IMG/VR virus record: IMGVR_UViG_3300008262_000117
Coordinates: 1 to 47,572 of that record
Reading direction: 5' to 3' (one strand)
DNA length: 47,572 nucleotides
Source: a virus
Shown: piece by piece, positions 7,653-14,562 of the stretch
How positions within the stretch are numbered: the stretch's first letter is position 1
Layout: every line of letters starts with the position of its first letter
Position numbers and translations under genes: made by a program
The notes under the pieces: model-generated
Database searches by the model: none
What the model saw: the letters and a program-made list of their open reading frames with translations, nothing else
What the model was told of the DNA's origin: nothing

Positions 7653-8020
7653 CTAGCAGGTTCTTGCTTTTACACCTCCCCCAAGGTAGTCTTCGGAAAA
7701 CCAGAACGGAGGTTTACTGTGATCGAATTCTTCCTTCTTGCTTGGTCCGAGTTGATGCAAGTCTTGCTTTTGCTTTTGGCAGTTATGGCTTAATTTTCGA
7801 CTCGACACGCCGACCAGAATCACTTTTTATTCACCCATTTTGTGCTGCCGTCCAACACTTTGAAACCCATTGATTTACGCTCATTTCAGAGTTTTGGCCC
7901 AAACTTTTGTTTATAAAGGACTCTTTTCTTGCAGCATTTTTGAAAAAAACTTTTTGACTATGTGTGTTATTTTGTATTCCAAGTAGAAACTAAAAAACCC
8001 TACTTAGAAGGAACTTGTTC
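7653..8020. other. mostly gene-free stretch before the holin-like gene
   Basis: Apart from a possible 24-residue membrane peptide (7719-7793) this 370-base stretch shows no gene. It has T-rich runs (7905-7975) and a TTGACT-like box at about 7955, but no convincing -10, so the promoter of the holin-like gene is not settled. Confidence 0.5.
7719..7793 (+). CDS. possible membrane micropeptide, 24 aa
   Basis: A GTG at 7719 lies 7 bases after a strong GGAGG and opens a short frame whose product is almost entirely hydrophobic (FFLLAWSEL then a Leu-rich run, ending AVMA), long enough to cross a membrane once. It sits upstream of the holin-like gene, so a lysis accessory role is possible. The strong ribosome site is the main support; a longer overlapping frame here (7664-7873) has no such site. 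Confidence 0.45.
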   Translation: MIEFFLLAWSELMQVLLLLLAVMA

Positions 8021-8317
8021 ATGAACAAAGCAGCACTCGAGTCCTACCTACGGAACCTCCTTGGTCAGGTCATCGGCGCAGTAATGATTGTTAGTCAGAC
8101 CAGTGGCGTGGGCTCTCCACTCGACTTCGGTTCTGGCGAATGGCTACTTGTAGCCAACGCACTATGGGCATCTGTTATCCCAACGGCACTCCGCTGGATT
8201 AACAAGAAGGACCCAGCATTTGGCCGCATCGCAGTAGCCGCTGCTGCCGAAGTTACTAAGAAACTTGCCACCGAGGCTGCAAAGCCAAAGAAGGCTCCAG
8301 CAAAGAAGAAGTCCTAA
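8021..8317 (+). CDS. holin-like membrane protein, 98 aa
   Basis: Two membrane segments are visible (about 13-30, LLGQVIGAVMIVSQ; about 40-60, WLLVANALWASVIPTALRW), then an AFGRIAVAAAAEV helix and a lysine-rich tail (KPKKAPAKKKS). Short size, two membrane spans and a basic cytoplasmic tail are usual in phage holins, which form the pore that triggers lysis. The ALRWINKKDPAFG segment resembles actinophage membrane proteins annotated as holins, as far as I recall. AGAAGGA precedes ATG 8021. No lysin gene is adjacent. Confidence 0.65.
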   Translation: MNKAALESYLRNLLGQVIGAVMIVSQTSGVGSPLDFGSGEWLLVANALWASVIPTALRWINKKDPAFGRIAVAAAAEVTKKLATEAAKPKKAPAKKKS

Positions 8318-8335
8318 CAAAGGAATAACTTTAAG

Positions 8336-8524
8336 ATGCCAATGACCCCAGAGGAGCTGAACGCTCACGTTGAGAAGGAGCTCAGCCTTAAAGCTGACAT
8401 TGAGAGTTTGGTTACTCTCATGCGTAACGCTGAGTATCGAACCAAAACCGAAAAGATGTATTACGCCGACCAACTCGTTGAGAAGCGTGCAGAACTCAGG
8501 AGACATCTCGGCATTGACGAATAG
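8336..8524 (+). CDS. hypothetical helical protein, 62 aa
   Basis: Charged and helical throughout (ELNAHVEKELSLKADIESL; QLVEKRAELRRHLG), compatible with a coiled coil. No family recognised. AAGGA lies about 11 bases before ATG 8336; the second ATG at 8342 is less well placed. It lies between the holin-like and putative small-terminase genes. Confidence 0.7.
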   Translation: MPMTPEELNAHVEKELSLKADIESLVTLMRNAEYRTKTEKMYYADQLVEKRAELRRHLGIDE

Positions 8525-8539
8525 CTGGGGGTAAAAATT

Positions 8540-9532
8540 TTGACCGACCTCCAGATTTTTGACGGCAAGGGTGACGATGAGCCAAATGAACCGCTCATCG
8601 ACACCCCTGTCGACATGCGGCCCGATTTGTCTGAATTGGGTTTTATCGAGCATGACCGCGGCATAGTTGAAGATACCTATGAGAACCGCTTGCTTTTACG
8701 CCAACATAACTTTCAATGGGTTCCCGTCTATACAGAGAACGGACACCCGACTGGGCTAATTGAGGCCCGCTCCCTTGAGCAGATGAAGGAACGGCGACTC
8801 ATGTCGCTCTCCAGCAAAAGGGCCCTATTAAGCGAACCACTTCAGAATAACTCCGATTACTTGACGGGTCTGGATCTGGTTGTTGATTCAGAGGCGTGCA
8901 AACTCGTACCGCCTTGGGTACTCGGCGCGACCCGCGCCTACCTAAAAGAGCAGGAAGATGGCGGACCGCCAACGGCTCGGCGAGCGCCAAAAGCATTACC
9001 TATGCGTTGCCGTGCCCACACATCCGAGGGCATCCGCTGCATGCTGTGGTCATCGGGGCGTATGAAAGATGACGGCTTGTGTCGCCTACACCTTGGCGCG
9101 AACAAGAAGACGGGCGCGGACATCGAACGGGCTCGCAAGAAGCTGATGCAGTCTGCACCCTACGCGGTGGACAAACTTGAAGAACTTATGGAGAACGCCA
9201 TCTCCGAGCCAGTCAAACTCAAAGCGGCGACAGAGATTCTTGACCGTGCTGGTATCCGTGCTGGTATGGAGATTGACCTCGGCGTGGAACTTAAAGATTC
9301 CCGAACACCCGCTGAGATTATTGCTGAACGGCTTGCCCGCTTAAAAGCAGGAGCCACCATCATTCAAGGCGAGCTTGTTGATCACACGGACCAGAAAGAA
9401 GCAGAAGTTGTTTTGGAGTTAACGGAAGAAGACCCCAAAATTTTTACCCCCCAAAGCTCTGATCCGAGCTCGACATCGGAACAACTTTCCCAACCAGCAA
9501 TCTCTGAAGAGGAGCTCGACGAGCTACGATGA
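8540..9532 (+). CDS. putative small terminase subunit or other DNA-binding protein, 330 aa
   Basis: Visible parts are a variable N-terminal half; a four-ligand cluster RCRAHTSEGIRCMLW...CRLHLG (about 154-183), possibly a zinc finger; a helical block SAPYAVDKLEELMENAISEP-VKLKAATEILDRAG (about 203-236), of a kind seen in phage small terminases and related DNA-binding proteins; and a disordered acidic tail. Small terminases recognise the packaging site. No large terminase gene follows, so this remains uncertain. The start is TTG 8540, preceded by GGGGGTAAAAATT, a copy of the dispersed motif; an inverted copy lies inside the gene at 9436-9452. Confidence 0.5.
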   Translation: MTDLQIFDGKGDDEPNEPLIDTPVDMRPDLSELGFIEHDRGIVEDTYENRLLLRQHNFQWVPVYTENGHPTGLIEARSLEQMKERRLMSLSSKRALLSEPLQNNSDYLTGLDLVVDSEACKLVPPWVLGATRAYLKEQEDGGPPTARRAPKALPMRCRAHTSEGIRCMLWSSGRMKDDGLCRLHLGANKKTGADIERARKKLMQSAPYAVDKLEELMENAISEPVKLKAATEILDRAGIRAGMEIDLGVELKDSRTPAEIIAERLARLKAGATIIQGELVDHTDQKEAEVVLELTEEDPKIFTPQSSDPSSTSEQLSQPAISEEELDELR

Positions 9533-9735
9533 CAACCGAACAACTTTTGGAATTAGCACAGCTGCACGCAGAGCGGCTCGAGAACGACATCAAGCTGGCC
9601 CGCACAAGGGACGAACATATTCGAGTAACGGCTCGCGCTAATGAAGCAGCGGAGATGGTTAACGGATTGTTGAAACTTCAATCAAATGAGCCGCAGCCTG
9701 TTCGCAACATCAGCGGCATGGGATTTATAGATTAA
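9529..9735 (+). CDS. hypothetical helical protein, 68 aa
   Basis: One long predicted helix (ELAQLHAERLENDIKLARTRDEHIRV) then a short tail. ATGA overlap with the upstream gene suggests linked function, possibly a partner of the putative small terminase. Family unknown. The stop codon lies inside the left arm of a long hairpin. Confidence 0.75.
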   Translation: MTTEQLLELAQLHAERLENDIKLARTRDEHIRVTARANEAAEMVNGLLKLQSNEPQPVRNISGMGFID

Positions 9736-9775
9736 TTACTAAACTATGCTAGATGCTAGCATAGTTAGTAATTAA
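9732..9775. terminator. long AT-rich inverted repeat, 20-21 bp arms
   Basis: The arms 9732-9752 and 9756-9775 are complementary except for one extra A in the left arm, with an ATG loop of three bases. No T-run follows, so it may be a factor-dependent terminator, an RNA processing site or a protein-binding palindrome. It overlaps the stop of the upstream gene. Confidence 0.6.
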
Positions 9776-9798
9776 CGGTTTGTCAAGAGGAGAACGGC

Positions 9799-9876
9799 AT
9801 GGGACGGCTAGAGGGTGACTGCACAAAAGAACCTGCGCCAAAAGACGGCGCGAGCGATATGGACGATTTGCTGTGA
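9799..9876 (+). CDS. possible microprotein, 25 aa
   Basis: ATG 9799 follows a strong AAGAGGAG and the frame ends TGA, overlapping the next gene's GTG (GTGA). The product is small and acidic (GRLEGDCTKEPAPKDGASDM). It could be a leader peptide that couples translation of the zinc-ribbon gene downstream. No family recognised. Confidence 0.5.
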   Translation: MGRLEGDCTKEPAPKDGASDMDDLL

Positions 9877-10010
9877 GCACCTTCAGTAATTTTTACCCAC
9901 CGAAGGCGGCGAGCAAAACGGATTGCTTCTGGTGCGGCGAGGAACTTAATCCAGACGGCGTGTGTAAAAGCTGCGCCACAACTCAACGGCCCGCCTCAAC
10001 CACTTCCTAA
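9873..10010 (+). CDS. zinc-ribbon microprotein, 45 aa
   Basis: The frame encodes CFWCG (C18, C21) and CKSC (C31, C34), a compact zinc ribbon, flanked by polar tails. Start GTG 9873 overlaps the upstream stop as GTGA. It contains an inverted copy of the dispersed motif (GGTGGGTAAAAATT read on the minus strand, about 9890-9903), here encoding part of NFYPP. Function unknown. Confidence 0.6.
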   Translation: MSTFSNFYPPKAASKTDCFWCGEELNPDGVCKSCATTQRPASTTS

Positions 10011-10570
10011 TAACGGCGTGCGCCTGAGCGCATACATATATACAAAGGTATGTCGCGTAGTAATTTACACCTAAATTACAACGGTAATAATGCAGGAAGA
10101 TTTGACGGCCAGCTCTGATTAGATCTACACATCCAAATAACTTTTCCAAGCTGTAGCTGAACGTCGGATTTTGTGTGCACGCACAAATATGCAGGAAGGT
10201 CACCAGCACGTAGCTGCAGATCACCGTCAACATCCAAACAACTTGAGACAGCGGCCCGCCGCCAGATCAAGAATTTTTACCCCCTGAAGATGGCCAGCTC
10301 CAGATCCCTGAACAACTTATGAACAACTTTGGCTGCCAGGTTGACAGAGCTTGACAAGCCAGGTAGGATTAGGTTTTGCAACCTAGCGGCCGCAAAACTA
10401 AAAAGGGCCCTTCAGCTTCCAACTTCCAAATAACTTTTACCATCCCAAGCTGCAGCACCAGGTGCCAGGTTTTTGCAGGGGTAAAAATTTCTGATCGTTT
10501 CGGGCCCGAGCTGTGGAACTTCCAAATAACTTTGTAACTAGATGACAGCTGTAGGTTGCAAACCAAACAC
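10011..10570. repeat. non-coding repeat region with CNTCCAAAYAACTT and GCAGGAAG motifs
   Basis: No gene is visible in this stretch. CATCCAAATAACTT or a close variant starts at 10130, 10231, 10423 and 10519 (spacings 101, 192 and 96), and a weaker copy lies near 10305-10316. TGCAGGAAG occurs at about 10091 and 10190. GGGGTAAAAATTT is at 10478, and an inverted copy is at about 10272-10284. Six- and eight-base palindromes are dense: AGATCT, GTGCAC, CTGCAG twice, GCGGCCGC, GGGCCC twice, CAGCTG. The layout resembles a degenerate tandem array of about 97 bp units. Confidence 0.65.
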
Positions 10571-10599
10571 TTGCGCAGATAAAAAATTTATAATAGAAT
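10571..10599 (+). promoter_or_regulatory. promoter TTGCGC-17-TAGAAT, leaderless transcript predicted
   Basis: The -10 box TAGAAT (10594-10599) lies 7 bases before the GTG at 10607, the same geometry as the promoter at 6258. There is no Shine-Dalgarno. The -35 box is only a partial match. Confidence 0.6.
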
Positions 10600-10606
10600 C
10601 GATGGC

Positions 10607-10903
10607 GTGATAGAGACATTAATACTTTGGCAGTTGACTCGCATTCGAGACGACATAGACAACGACCCTTATGGTGAACAAGACTGGATTGTTGGGATGT
10701 TGGTCTTGGGATCCACACTGTGGCCAGTCGGAGTTTTTCTGGTGGCGAGGCATCACACAGGTCTGAACATCTTTCGTTCCTTACTAGCAGCTGCAGCCTT
10801 GGCCAGCGTTACTCTCTTCATCAACCCGCTTATCTATGTTGTGGTAGCAGTTGTTTTCTTTGTCGGAGCGATTTGCTATTTTGACAGGGAGAACATAGAA
10901 TAG
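10607..10903 (+). CDS. hypothetical membrane protein, 98 aa
   Basis: Three hydrophobic stretches are visible: about 27-47 (WIVGMLVLGSTLWPVGVFLV), 54-72 (FRSLLAAAALASVTLFI) and 74-91 (LIYVVVAVVFFVGAICYF). No family recognised. The GTG start has no ribosome-binding site and lies at the predicted transcription start, so it is probably translated from a leaderless RNA. Confidence 0.7.
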   Translation: MIETLILWQLTRIRDDIDNDPYGEQDWIVGMLVLGSTLWPVGVFLVARHHTGLNIFRSLLAAAALASVTLFINPLIYVVVAVVFFVGAICYFDRENIE

Positions 10904-10945
10904 TTTCTGAAGCACCTGCTTCAACAAAATGACGGAAGGACAACC

Positions 10946-11251
10946 GTGTCAACAATTACAAAAGTAGCGGCATTACCTCAATGCGACTTCTGCACAGATA
11001 AAGCAAGATTTGACGGCATGACAACATACGGCCCGTGGGGCAATATGTGTGAACCACACTTCGATACATACGGCGTCGGCTTAGGAACAGGCAAGGGCCA
11101 GCGGCTCGTCGAAGAAGGAGAAGATGTTGTGATGTCGTGGGGCGAGCTCGCGGATCTCAATCACGGCAAGCAAGTAGAACTATTCGGTTTCTGCAGTTGC
11201 GAAGACTTAGAACCGCACGAATACCCGTATGAAGATTGCGGGCGTGCATGA
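10946..11251 (+). CDS. conserved phage zinc-binding protein, 101 aa
   Basis: The N-terminus carries CDFCTDKARFDGMTTYGPWG-NMCEPHF, a C-x2-C followed by a C-x2-H, that is, one zinc site; a second small cluster (FCSCEDLEP) lies near the C-terminus. Similar proteins are common in actinophages, to my knowledge without a known role. GTG 10946 follows GGAAGGA. ATGA overlap with the next gene. Confidence 0.8.
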   Translation: MSTITKVAALPQCDFCTDKARFDGMTTYGPWGNMCEPHFDTYGVGLGTGKGQRLVEEGEDVVMSWGELADLNHGKQVELFGFCSCEDLEPHEYPYEDCGRA

Positions 11252-11661
11252 GAGTGCCGAGCAAGTTGTATCACGCAGCACCAGAGTGCGTGTTCACGGA
11301 CATCAACGGCGAGGGATTAAAGTCCCACTTCGGAGAAATTTACGCGGCGTGTACTCCTGCGGATGCAATGAATTTTATGTGGTTCAGACTTCTAGACCAC
11401 CCGCACTACAAGTTCGAGAACGGCAAGGTAGTCGGCATGGACTTAGAACGGCATGACCGCATCTACGTATTTGAAATTTCAACTAACGGCACGTCCAAAC
11501 AACGGTGGCGTGCTGGGACTGACCACTCCGCTGCATTCTTTGGCGGCGCGGAGAGTTGGGTGTACGCGGGTAAAAAGATTGAACGGCACGCCCTAACGGG
11601 AGTCTCGTACTTCACCCGTGAGATGGTGGAGTCAGCAAGATCCGCTGCAGCGTCGAAGTAA
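11248..11661 (+). CDS. conserved hypothetical protein, 137 aa, possibly ADP-ribosyltransferase-like
   Basis: The protein begins SKLYHAAPECVFTDINGEGLKSHFGEIYAA and continues with A-x2-F and VFEI strands and a W-x2-GTDHSAAFFGG loop. The sequence of H near the start, INGEGLK and a following IYAA strand resembles the order of motifs in KptA/Tpt1-type and related ADP-ribosyltransferase folds (H, GL, strand-Y), but the resemblance is loose. It is more safely called an actinophage conserved protein. It overlaps the upstream gene by ATGA and is followed by a terminator. Confidence 0.7.
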   Translation: MRVPSKLYHAAPECVFTDINGEGLKSHFGEIYAACTPADAMNFMWFRLLDHPHYKFENGKVVGMDLERHDRIYVFEISTNGTSKQRWRAGTDHSAAFFGGAESWVYAGKKIERHALTGVSYFTREMVESARSAAASK

Positions 11662-11675
11662 CATCCAAATAACTT

Positions 11676-11720
11676 AAACCCGTGGAGCTCACTGCGAGCC
11701 CACGGGTTTATTATTTTGCT
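11676..11720 (+). terminator. intrinsic terminator
   Basis: A 10 bp stem AAACCCGTGG / CCACGGGTTT (11676-11685 with 11700-11709) is followed by TTATTATTTT. It closes the 10607-11661 unit. Confidence 0.8.
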
Positions 11721-11900
11721 ATGGGTAAAAAAGAACGGGATGAACTGCGTCGTTTAACACGGGGCGTGCCTGGAAATTATGTGCAGAACCAGAAGTCCCA
11801 AGTCTTTGAAGACCGACGCACGAAGCGTCGTAGAACCCGCGGGGTAAAAAACTCAGAGGCCATCAGTGAATCGGCCGATCACGATTCAACTTCCAAATAA
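11721..11900 (+). CDS. possible basic protein, 59 aa
   Basis: Highly basic (ELRRLTRGVPG; RRTKRRRTRG), so nucleic-acid binding is plausible. ATG 11721 directly follows the terminator, with no Shine-Dalgarno but a TATTAT box ending 6 bases upstream. The reading frame contains two copies of the GGGTAAAAA motif (11723, 11842) and its stop lies in a CTTCCAAATAACT motif, so part of the sequence may be conserved as DNA rather than protein. Moderately doubtful gene. Confidence 0.45.
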   Translation: MGKKERDELRRLTRGVPGNYVQNQKSQVFEDRRTKRRRTRGVKNSEAISESADHDSTSK

Positions 11901-12000
11901 CTCAAAACCACAGAACCACAGCAAAAACCCAACTCCTCAGATTTTTACTCACGCTCAAATCGCCAGGGCCCCAGGCCAGTCCAAACTTCCAAATAACTTT
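11838..12000 (+). repeat. paired GGGGTAAAAA and CTTCCAAATAACTT motifs
   Basis: GGGGTAAAAA at 11841 is followed by CTTCCAAATAACT at 11890. An inverted ATTTTTACTC lies at 11941, and CTTCCAAATAACTTTTT follows at 11986. Apart from the end of the basic-protein frame the stretch 11901-12099 has no gene. The same pairing occurs at 10478/10519, 19977/20036 and 20442/20486. Confidence 0.65.
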
Positions 12001-12036
12001 TTGATTACCAAGATGTCTAGTCAGGTGTGGCGAGAT

Positions 12037-12065
12037 TTGCTTTTATCAGGTAGATGATGTAATGT
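12037..12065 (+). promoter_or_regulatory. promoter TTGCTT-17-TAATGT with CAGGTAGATG spacer
   Basis: The spacer contains CAGGTAGATG, a variant of the GCAGGAAGRTG element of the promoter family. It lies 35 bases upstream of ATG 12100, with the AACGACGAAGGG leader between. Confidence 0.6.
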
Positions 12066-12099
12066 TTGTTATGCCAAGTAAAACGACGAAGGGATACAA

Positions 12100-12297
12100 A
12101 TGGCAAAGGTAGTGAACATAAGCACCATCTCGAAAGATGATTTCGAGGGAATGATTTCTGCGTTCATCACAGATGAGCAGTGGGAAAAAGTTGCTGACGA
12201 ACTAGAAGGTCGTGCCGAAAACTTTCTTGATGGTTTGCTCAGCGACATCATTGAAGATTACAAAGAAGGCGTAGGTGTCTTTGATGATGAACTGTAA
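12100..12297 (+). CDS. hypothetical acidic protein, 65 aa
   Basis: Helical and acidic, with no recognised motif. Preceded by the recurrent AACGACGAAGGGA leader. It overlaps the following microprotein gene by 11 bases. Confidence 0.75.
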   Translation: MAKVVNISTISKDDFEGMISAFITDEQWEKVADELEGRAENFLDGLLSDIIEDYKEGVGVFDDEL

Positions 12298-12370
12298 TTG
12301 GTGCGGAGATGAAATAAAGTCAGGCTTATACGAAAATCACAAATGCATAGAAGAAAACGAGGAGAACTAA
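12287..12370 (+). CDS. zinc-knuckle microprotein, 27 aa
   Basis: The frame encodes CNWCGDEI (C3, C6) and later HKC (H18, C20), a possible single zinc knuckle. It starts inside the previous gene and stops immediately before the next ATG, so translation coupling is likely; it could also serve only as a coupling ORF. The CxxCGDEIK ending resembles the CEKCGDVK tail of the next protein. Confidence 0.5.
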   Translation: MNCNWCGDEIKSGLYENHKCIEENEEN

Positions 12371-12616
12371 ATGGCGACCTATAAAATCTATGCGACCCTC
12401 ACCAAAGAGTATGTGGTTGAGGTGGGCGAGGCAGAGAGTGAAGACGACGCCATCAACAAACTTGATGACTGGATTTCAGATGACTTCGAGGATTATGAAA
12501 TCAACGCCAAGTGGGATTTTGTTGCTGTCAATACTGACTGCTGTTCCCACGACTCTCACGAAAACTATTGCGATTGTTGTATGAGCACTTGCGAAAAGTG
12601 CGGAGATGTGAAATAA
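12371..12616 (+). CDS. hypothetical protein with Cys-rich C-terminus, 81 aa
   Basis: The first 55 residues form a small beta-alpha-like domain (YKIYATLTKEYVVEVGEAES), followed by a dense cluster CCSHDSHENYCDCC and CEKCG. Eight Cys/His ligands would allow two zinc ions. ATG immediately follows the stop of the microprotein, with GAGGAG upstream. Function unknown. Confidence 0.75.
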   Translation: MATYKIYATLTKEYVVEVGEAESEDDAINKLDDWISDDFEDYEINAKWDFVAVNTDCCSHDSHENYCDCCMSTCEKCGDVK

Positions 12617-12662
12617 TAAACCTGTTCCAAATGGAACTATCCAAAACGACGAAAGGATAAAA

Positions 12663-13385
12663 ATGCCAAACTGGGTATTCAACAACCTGACTATTACAGG
12701 TGAAGAGCAAGACCTCAAGAAGTTTGCTGAGAAGGCAAGCAAGCCACACCAGTCCTACTGGATGGATTGGACAACAAATGAACAGAAAGAAGAAACTGAA
12801 AGCAGAGTTATTTCTTTCTGGAACTTCAAAGAGCCAGAGAACAAGCAACTTTACTTTGCTAACTCTGACTACAAGCCTGAAGGCTATGACCAACTAAGTG
12901 TTGAAGAGAAGATGGCTATCTCTATGCAATTCAAGTCAGATGGTTGGTATGACTGGAACTGCCGTGAGTGGGGCACGAAGTGGGATGCAAGCGACCCATA
13001 CCTTGAAGACAACAGCGAGAAGGGCGAACTCCGTTATTCCTTTAGCACGGCTTGGTCTCCTGCGGAGGGTGCATACCAAGCAATGGTTGAACAGCACCCA
13101 GAACTGTCCTTTGAGTTTGATTGCGAAGAGGAGCAAGGCTGGGGTGTGAAGTTTGCCAGCGAGAACGGCGAGTTGATTGTGGTGGAGGAGTGGGACATCC
13201 CAAATAGCCACGCTGATTATGTGGCGAGGGATAACGCAGACGGATGTTCCTGTGCCCACTATTCGGATGAACCCGAGGAGTGGTATGAGGACTGCCCTGA
13301 CCGAGAAGAACGGCTCGCCCAAGAAGCCAAAAAGACGGAAGAAGTAGTTCAGAAGTTTGAAGACATCAGCGAGATGATTGTCTAA
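12663..13385 (+). CDS. Api92-like protein with ferredoxin-like fold, 240 aa
   Basis: It opens with MPNWVFNNLTITGEEQDLKKF, the hallmark of the Api92/YubB-like family, followed by W-x-WN, a central WGTKWDA motif (about 103-109) and a TAWSPAEGAYQAMVEQHP segment. The family occurs in phages, plasmids and mobile elements; its biochemical role is not known to me. A GAAAGGATAAAA leader precedes ATG 12663, and a GC-rich hairpin follows the gene. Confidence 0.85.
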   Translation: MPNWVFNNLTITGEEQDLKKFAEKASKPHQSYWMDWTTNEQKEETESRVISFWNFKEPENKQLYFANSDYKPEGYDQLSVEEKMAISMQFKSDGWYDWNCREWGTKWDASDPYLEDNSEKGELRYSFSTAWSPAEGAYQAMVEQHPELSFEFDCEEEQGWGVKFASENGELIVVEEWDIPNSHADYVARDNADGCSCAHYSDEPEEWYEDCPDREERLAQEAKKTEEVVQKFEDISEMIV

Positions 13386-13398
13386 GAACGGCACGGCG

Positions 13399-13424
13399 TG
13401 GGTGGGGTAAAAAAGCCCCACCCA
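13399..13424 (+). terminator. GC-rich hairpin after the Api92-like gene
   Basis: GGGTGGGG (13400-13407) pairs with CCCCACCC (13416-13423), with a TAAAAAAG loop. No U-run follows, so it may act as a U-less terminator. Its loop and left arm form a GGGGTAAAAAA copy of the dispersed motif. Confidence 0.6.
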
Positions 13425-13476
13425 TACCAAACGGCAGGGTAGTATTAGTTTATTGAAACGGAAGGGTAAAAACGGG

Positions 13477-13818
13477 ATGGAAGAGAACGAGATTCTAGAC
13501 GCGGAGCTTGTAGAAGACGGCTCGCCTATAGAGGTAAAAATAGTAGACCCGCAGCCTGTAGAGCGCTCGCTAGGTTACTTCGCGCTTGACGGGAACTACG
13601 GAGACGCTAGCGGTCTGCTCGTATTGGAAACTACATTTTGGAGAGAAGTAGATTGGGAAATCCTCGAGTCAGCATCGGATAGCCAGCGTGCAAATGTCGC
13701 ACGGTTAATAACGGAGTCCTACGAGAAGCCTGAGGAGATGTCGGTGTTGTATGACAAGTTCGAGCAATACGGTATTGACCTCGATAACTTTATGCCGCGG
13801 GACCAGCTTGACAGTTAG
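13477..13818 (+). CDS. hypothetical acidic protein, 113 aa
   Basis: Unrecognised. It has an acidic N-terminus (EENEILDAELVEDG), a mixed middle (FALDGNYGDASGLLVLE) and a helical C-terminus. GGAAGGGTAAAAACGGG precedes ATG 13477, so a GGGTAAAAA copy lies in the ribosome-binding leader. The longer frame from 13453 would translate that site and is less likely. Confidence 0.7.
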   Translation: MEENEILDAELVEDGSPIEVKIVDPQPVERSLGYFALDGNYGDASGLLVLETTFWREVDWEILESASDSQRANVARLITESYEKPEEMSVLYDKFEQYGIDLDNFMPRDQLDS

Positions 13819-13840
13819 GCCCTTGATAGGGTAAAAATCT

Positions 13841-13871
13841 TACGTGGGTTTCTTCGTCGTTATCCCACGTA
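13841..13871 (+). terminator. hairpin TACGTGGG/CCCACGTA
   Basis: An 8 bp perfect stem (13841-13848 with 13864-13871), with a 15-base loop, between two transcription units. There is no following T-run; another T-run lies at 13902. Confidence 0.5.
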
Positions 13872-13970
13872 GACCTGAGCAAGTCACAAAACTGCTCACC
13901 TTTTTTTTGGCGCTCGCCATTTTTATCCCCACAGGGTCAGGAAATAAATCAAAAAGTTTTGGTGTTCTAC

Positions 13971-13999
13971 TTGACAATGGCAGGAAGATGAAATAATCT
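13971..13999 (+). promoter_or_regulatory. promoter TTGACA-17-TAATCT with GGCAGGAAGATG
   Basis: A consensus -35, the family spacer element and a good -10. GGCAGGAAGAT and ATCTTTTCCTGTC form an imperfect dyad around the -10, which may be an operator. It drives 14030 through the AACGACGAAAGGA leader. Confidence 0.8.
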
Positions 14000-14029
14000 T
14001 TTCCTGTCAAACGACGAAAGGACACCCAA

Positions 14030-14521
14030 ATGGGATACACCCATTATCTAAAAAGAAGTCTCGATAGTAACGAGCCTGAACTTTATGAAAAGGTTCGTAA
14101 AGGTTTTATCGAGTTAGTAAAAAAAGCTGACCTCAATGGCATAACAGTTGCAGATGCTTTTGGAGAAAAAGCAGGTGCGTGGCAAGCAGATGGCGAGCGC
14201 ATCGCTTTCAATGGCATTGAACCACAAGCGTGTGAAACTTTTCATTTCTCTCAGATAGTGCCACCTGCACCTGATTGGGATAAAGATGCAAAAACTTCTT
14301 TCAACTTTTGCAAAACACAAATGCACCCTTACGACACTTTAGTTTGTGCAACCCTAATACTCATCAAAGATGTTTTTGGGAAGCAAGTTGAAGTTTCCTC
14401 AGATGGGGGGTGGGAAGAGTGGTCTGAGGGTCTAGCCCTCTACACCTCAGTTTTCGGAAAGACCACGACACCTGAAAATCTTTTTGCTGAAGAGTTTGCA
14501 CATTTAGCAGAGAGATGGTAG
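14030..14521 (+). CDS. conserved hypothetical protein (MGYTHY family), 163 aa
   Basis: It starts MGYTHYLKR and contains the recurring pattern FHFSQIVPP, FNFCKTQMHPYDTLVCATLILIK and VEVSSDGGWEEW. Proteins of this layout are frequent in phages and some bacteria, without a function known to me. It leads a unit continuing to the MoxR/VWA pair. Confidence 0.8.
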   Translation: MGYTHYLKRSLDSNEPELYEKVRKGFIELVKKADLNGITVADAFGEKAGAWQADGERIAFNGIEPQACETFHFSQIVPPAPDWDKDAKTSFNFCKTQMHPYDTLVCATLILIKDVFGKQVEVSSDGGWEEWSEGLALYTSVFGKTTTPENLFAEEFAHLAERW

Positions 14522-14562
14522 ATTAGTTTTCACTAGCACCAACAACGACGAAAGGACACCCA

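Noticed and set aside
7664-7873. 69-residue plus-strand frame after the 6294 operon
   Set aside because: No ribosome-binding site and unlikely composition; the shorter frame 7719-7793 with a strong GGAGG is preferred.
8540-9532. Confident assignment as terminase small subunit
   Set aside because: Only a helical block and a zinc-like cluster support it and no large terminase follows; kept as putative. The HTH protein at 29328 is an equal candidate.
11866-12057. 63-residue frame with repeated LPNN segments
   Set aside because: The repeats are the CTTCCAAATAACT DNA motif translated; there is no ribosome site, so the motif and not the peptide is the signal.
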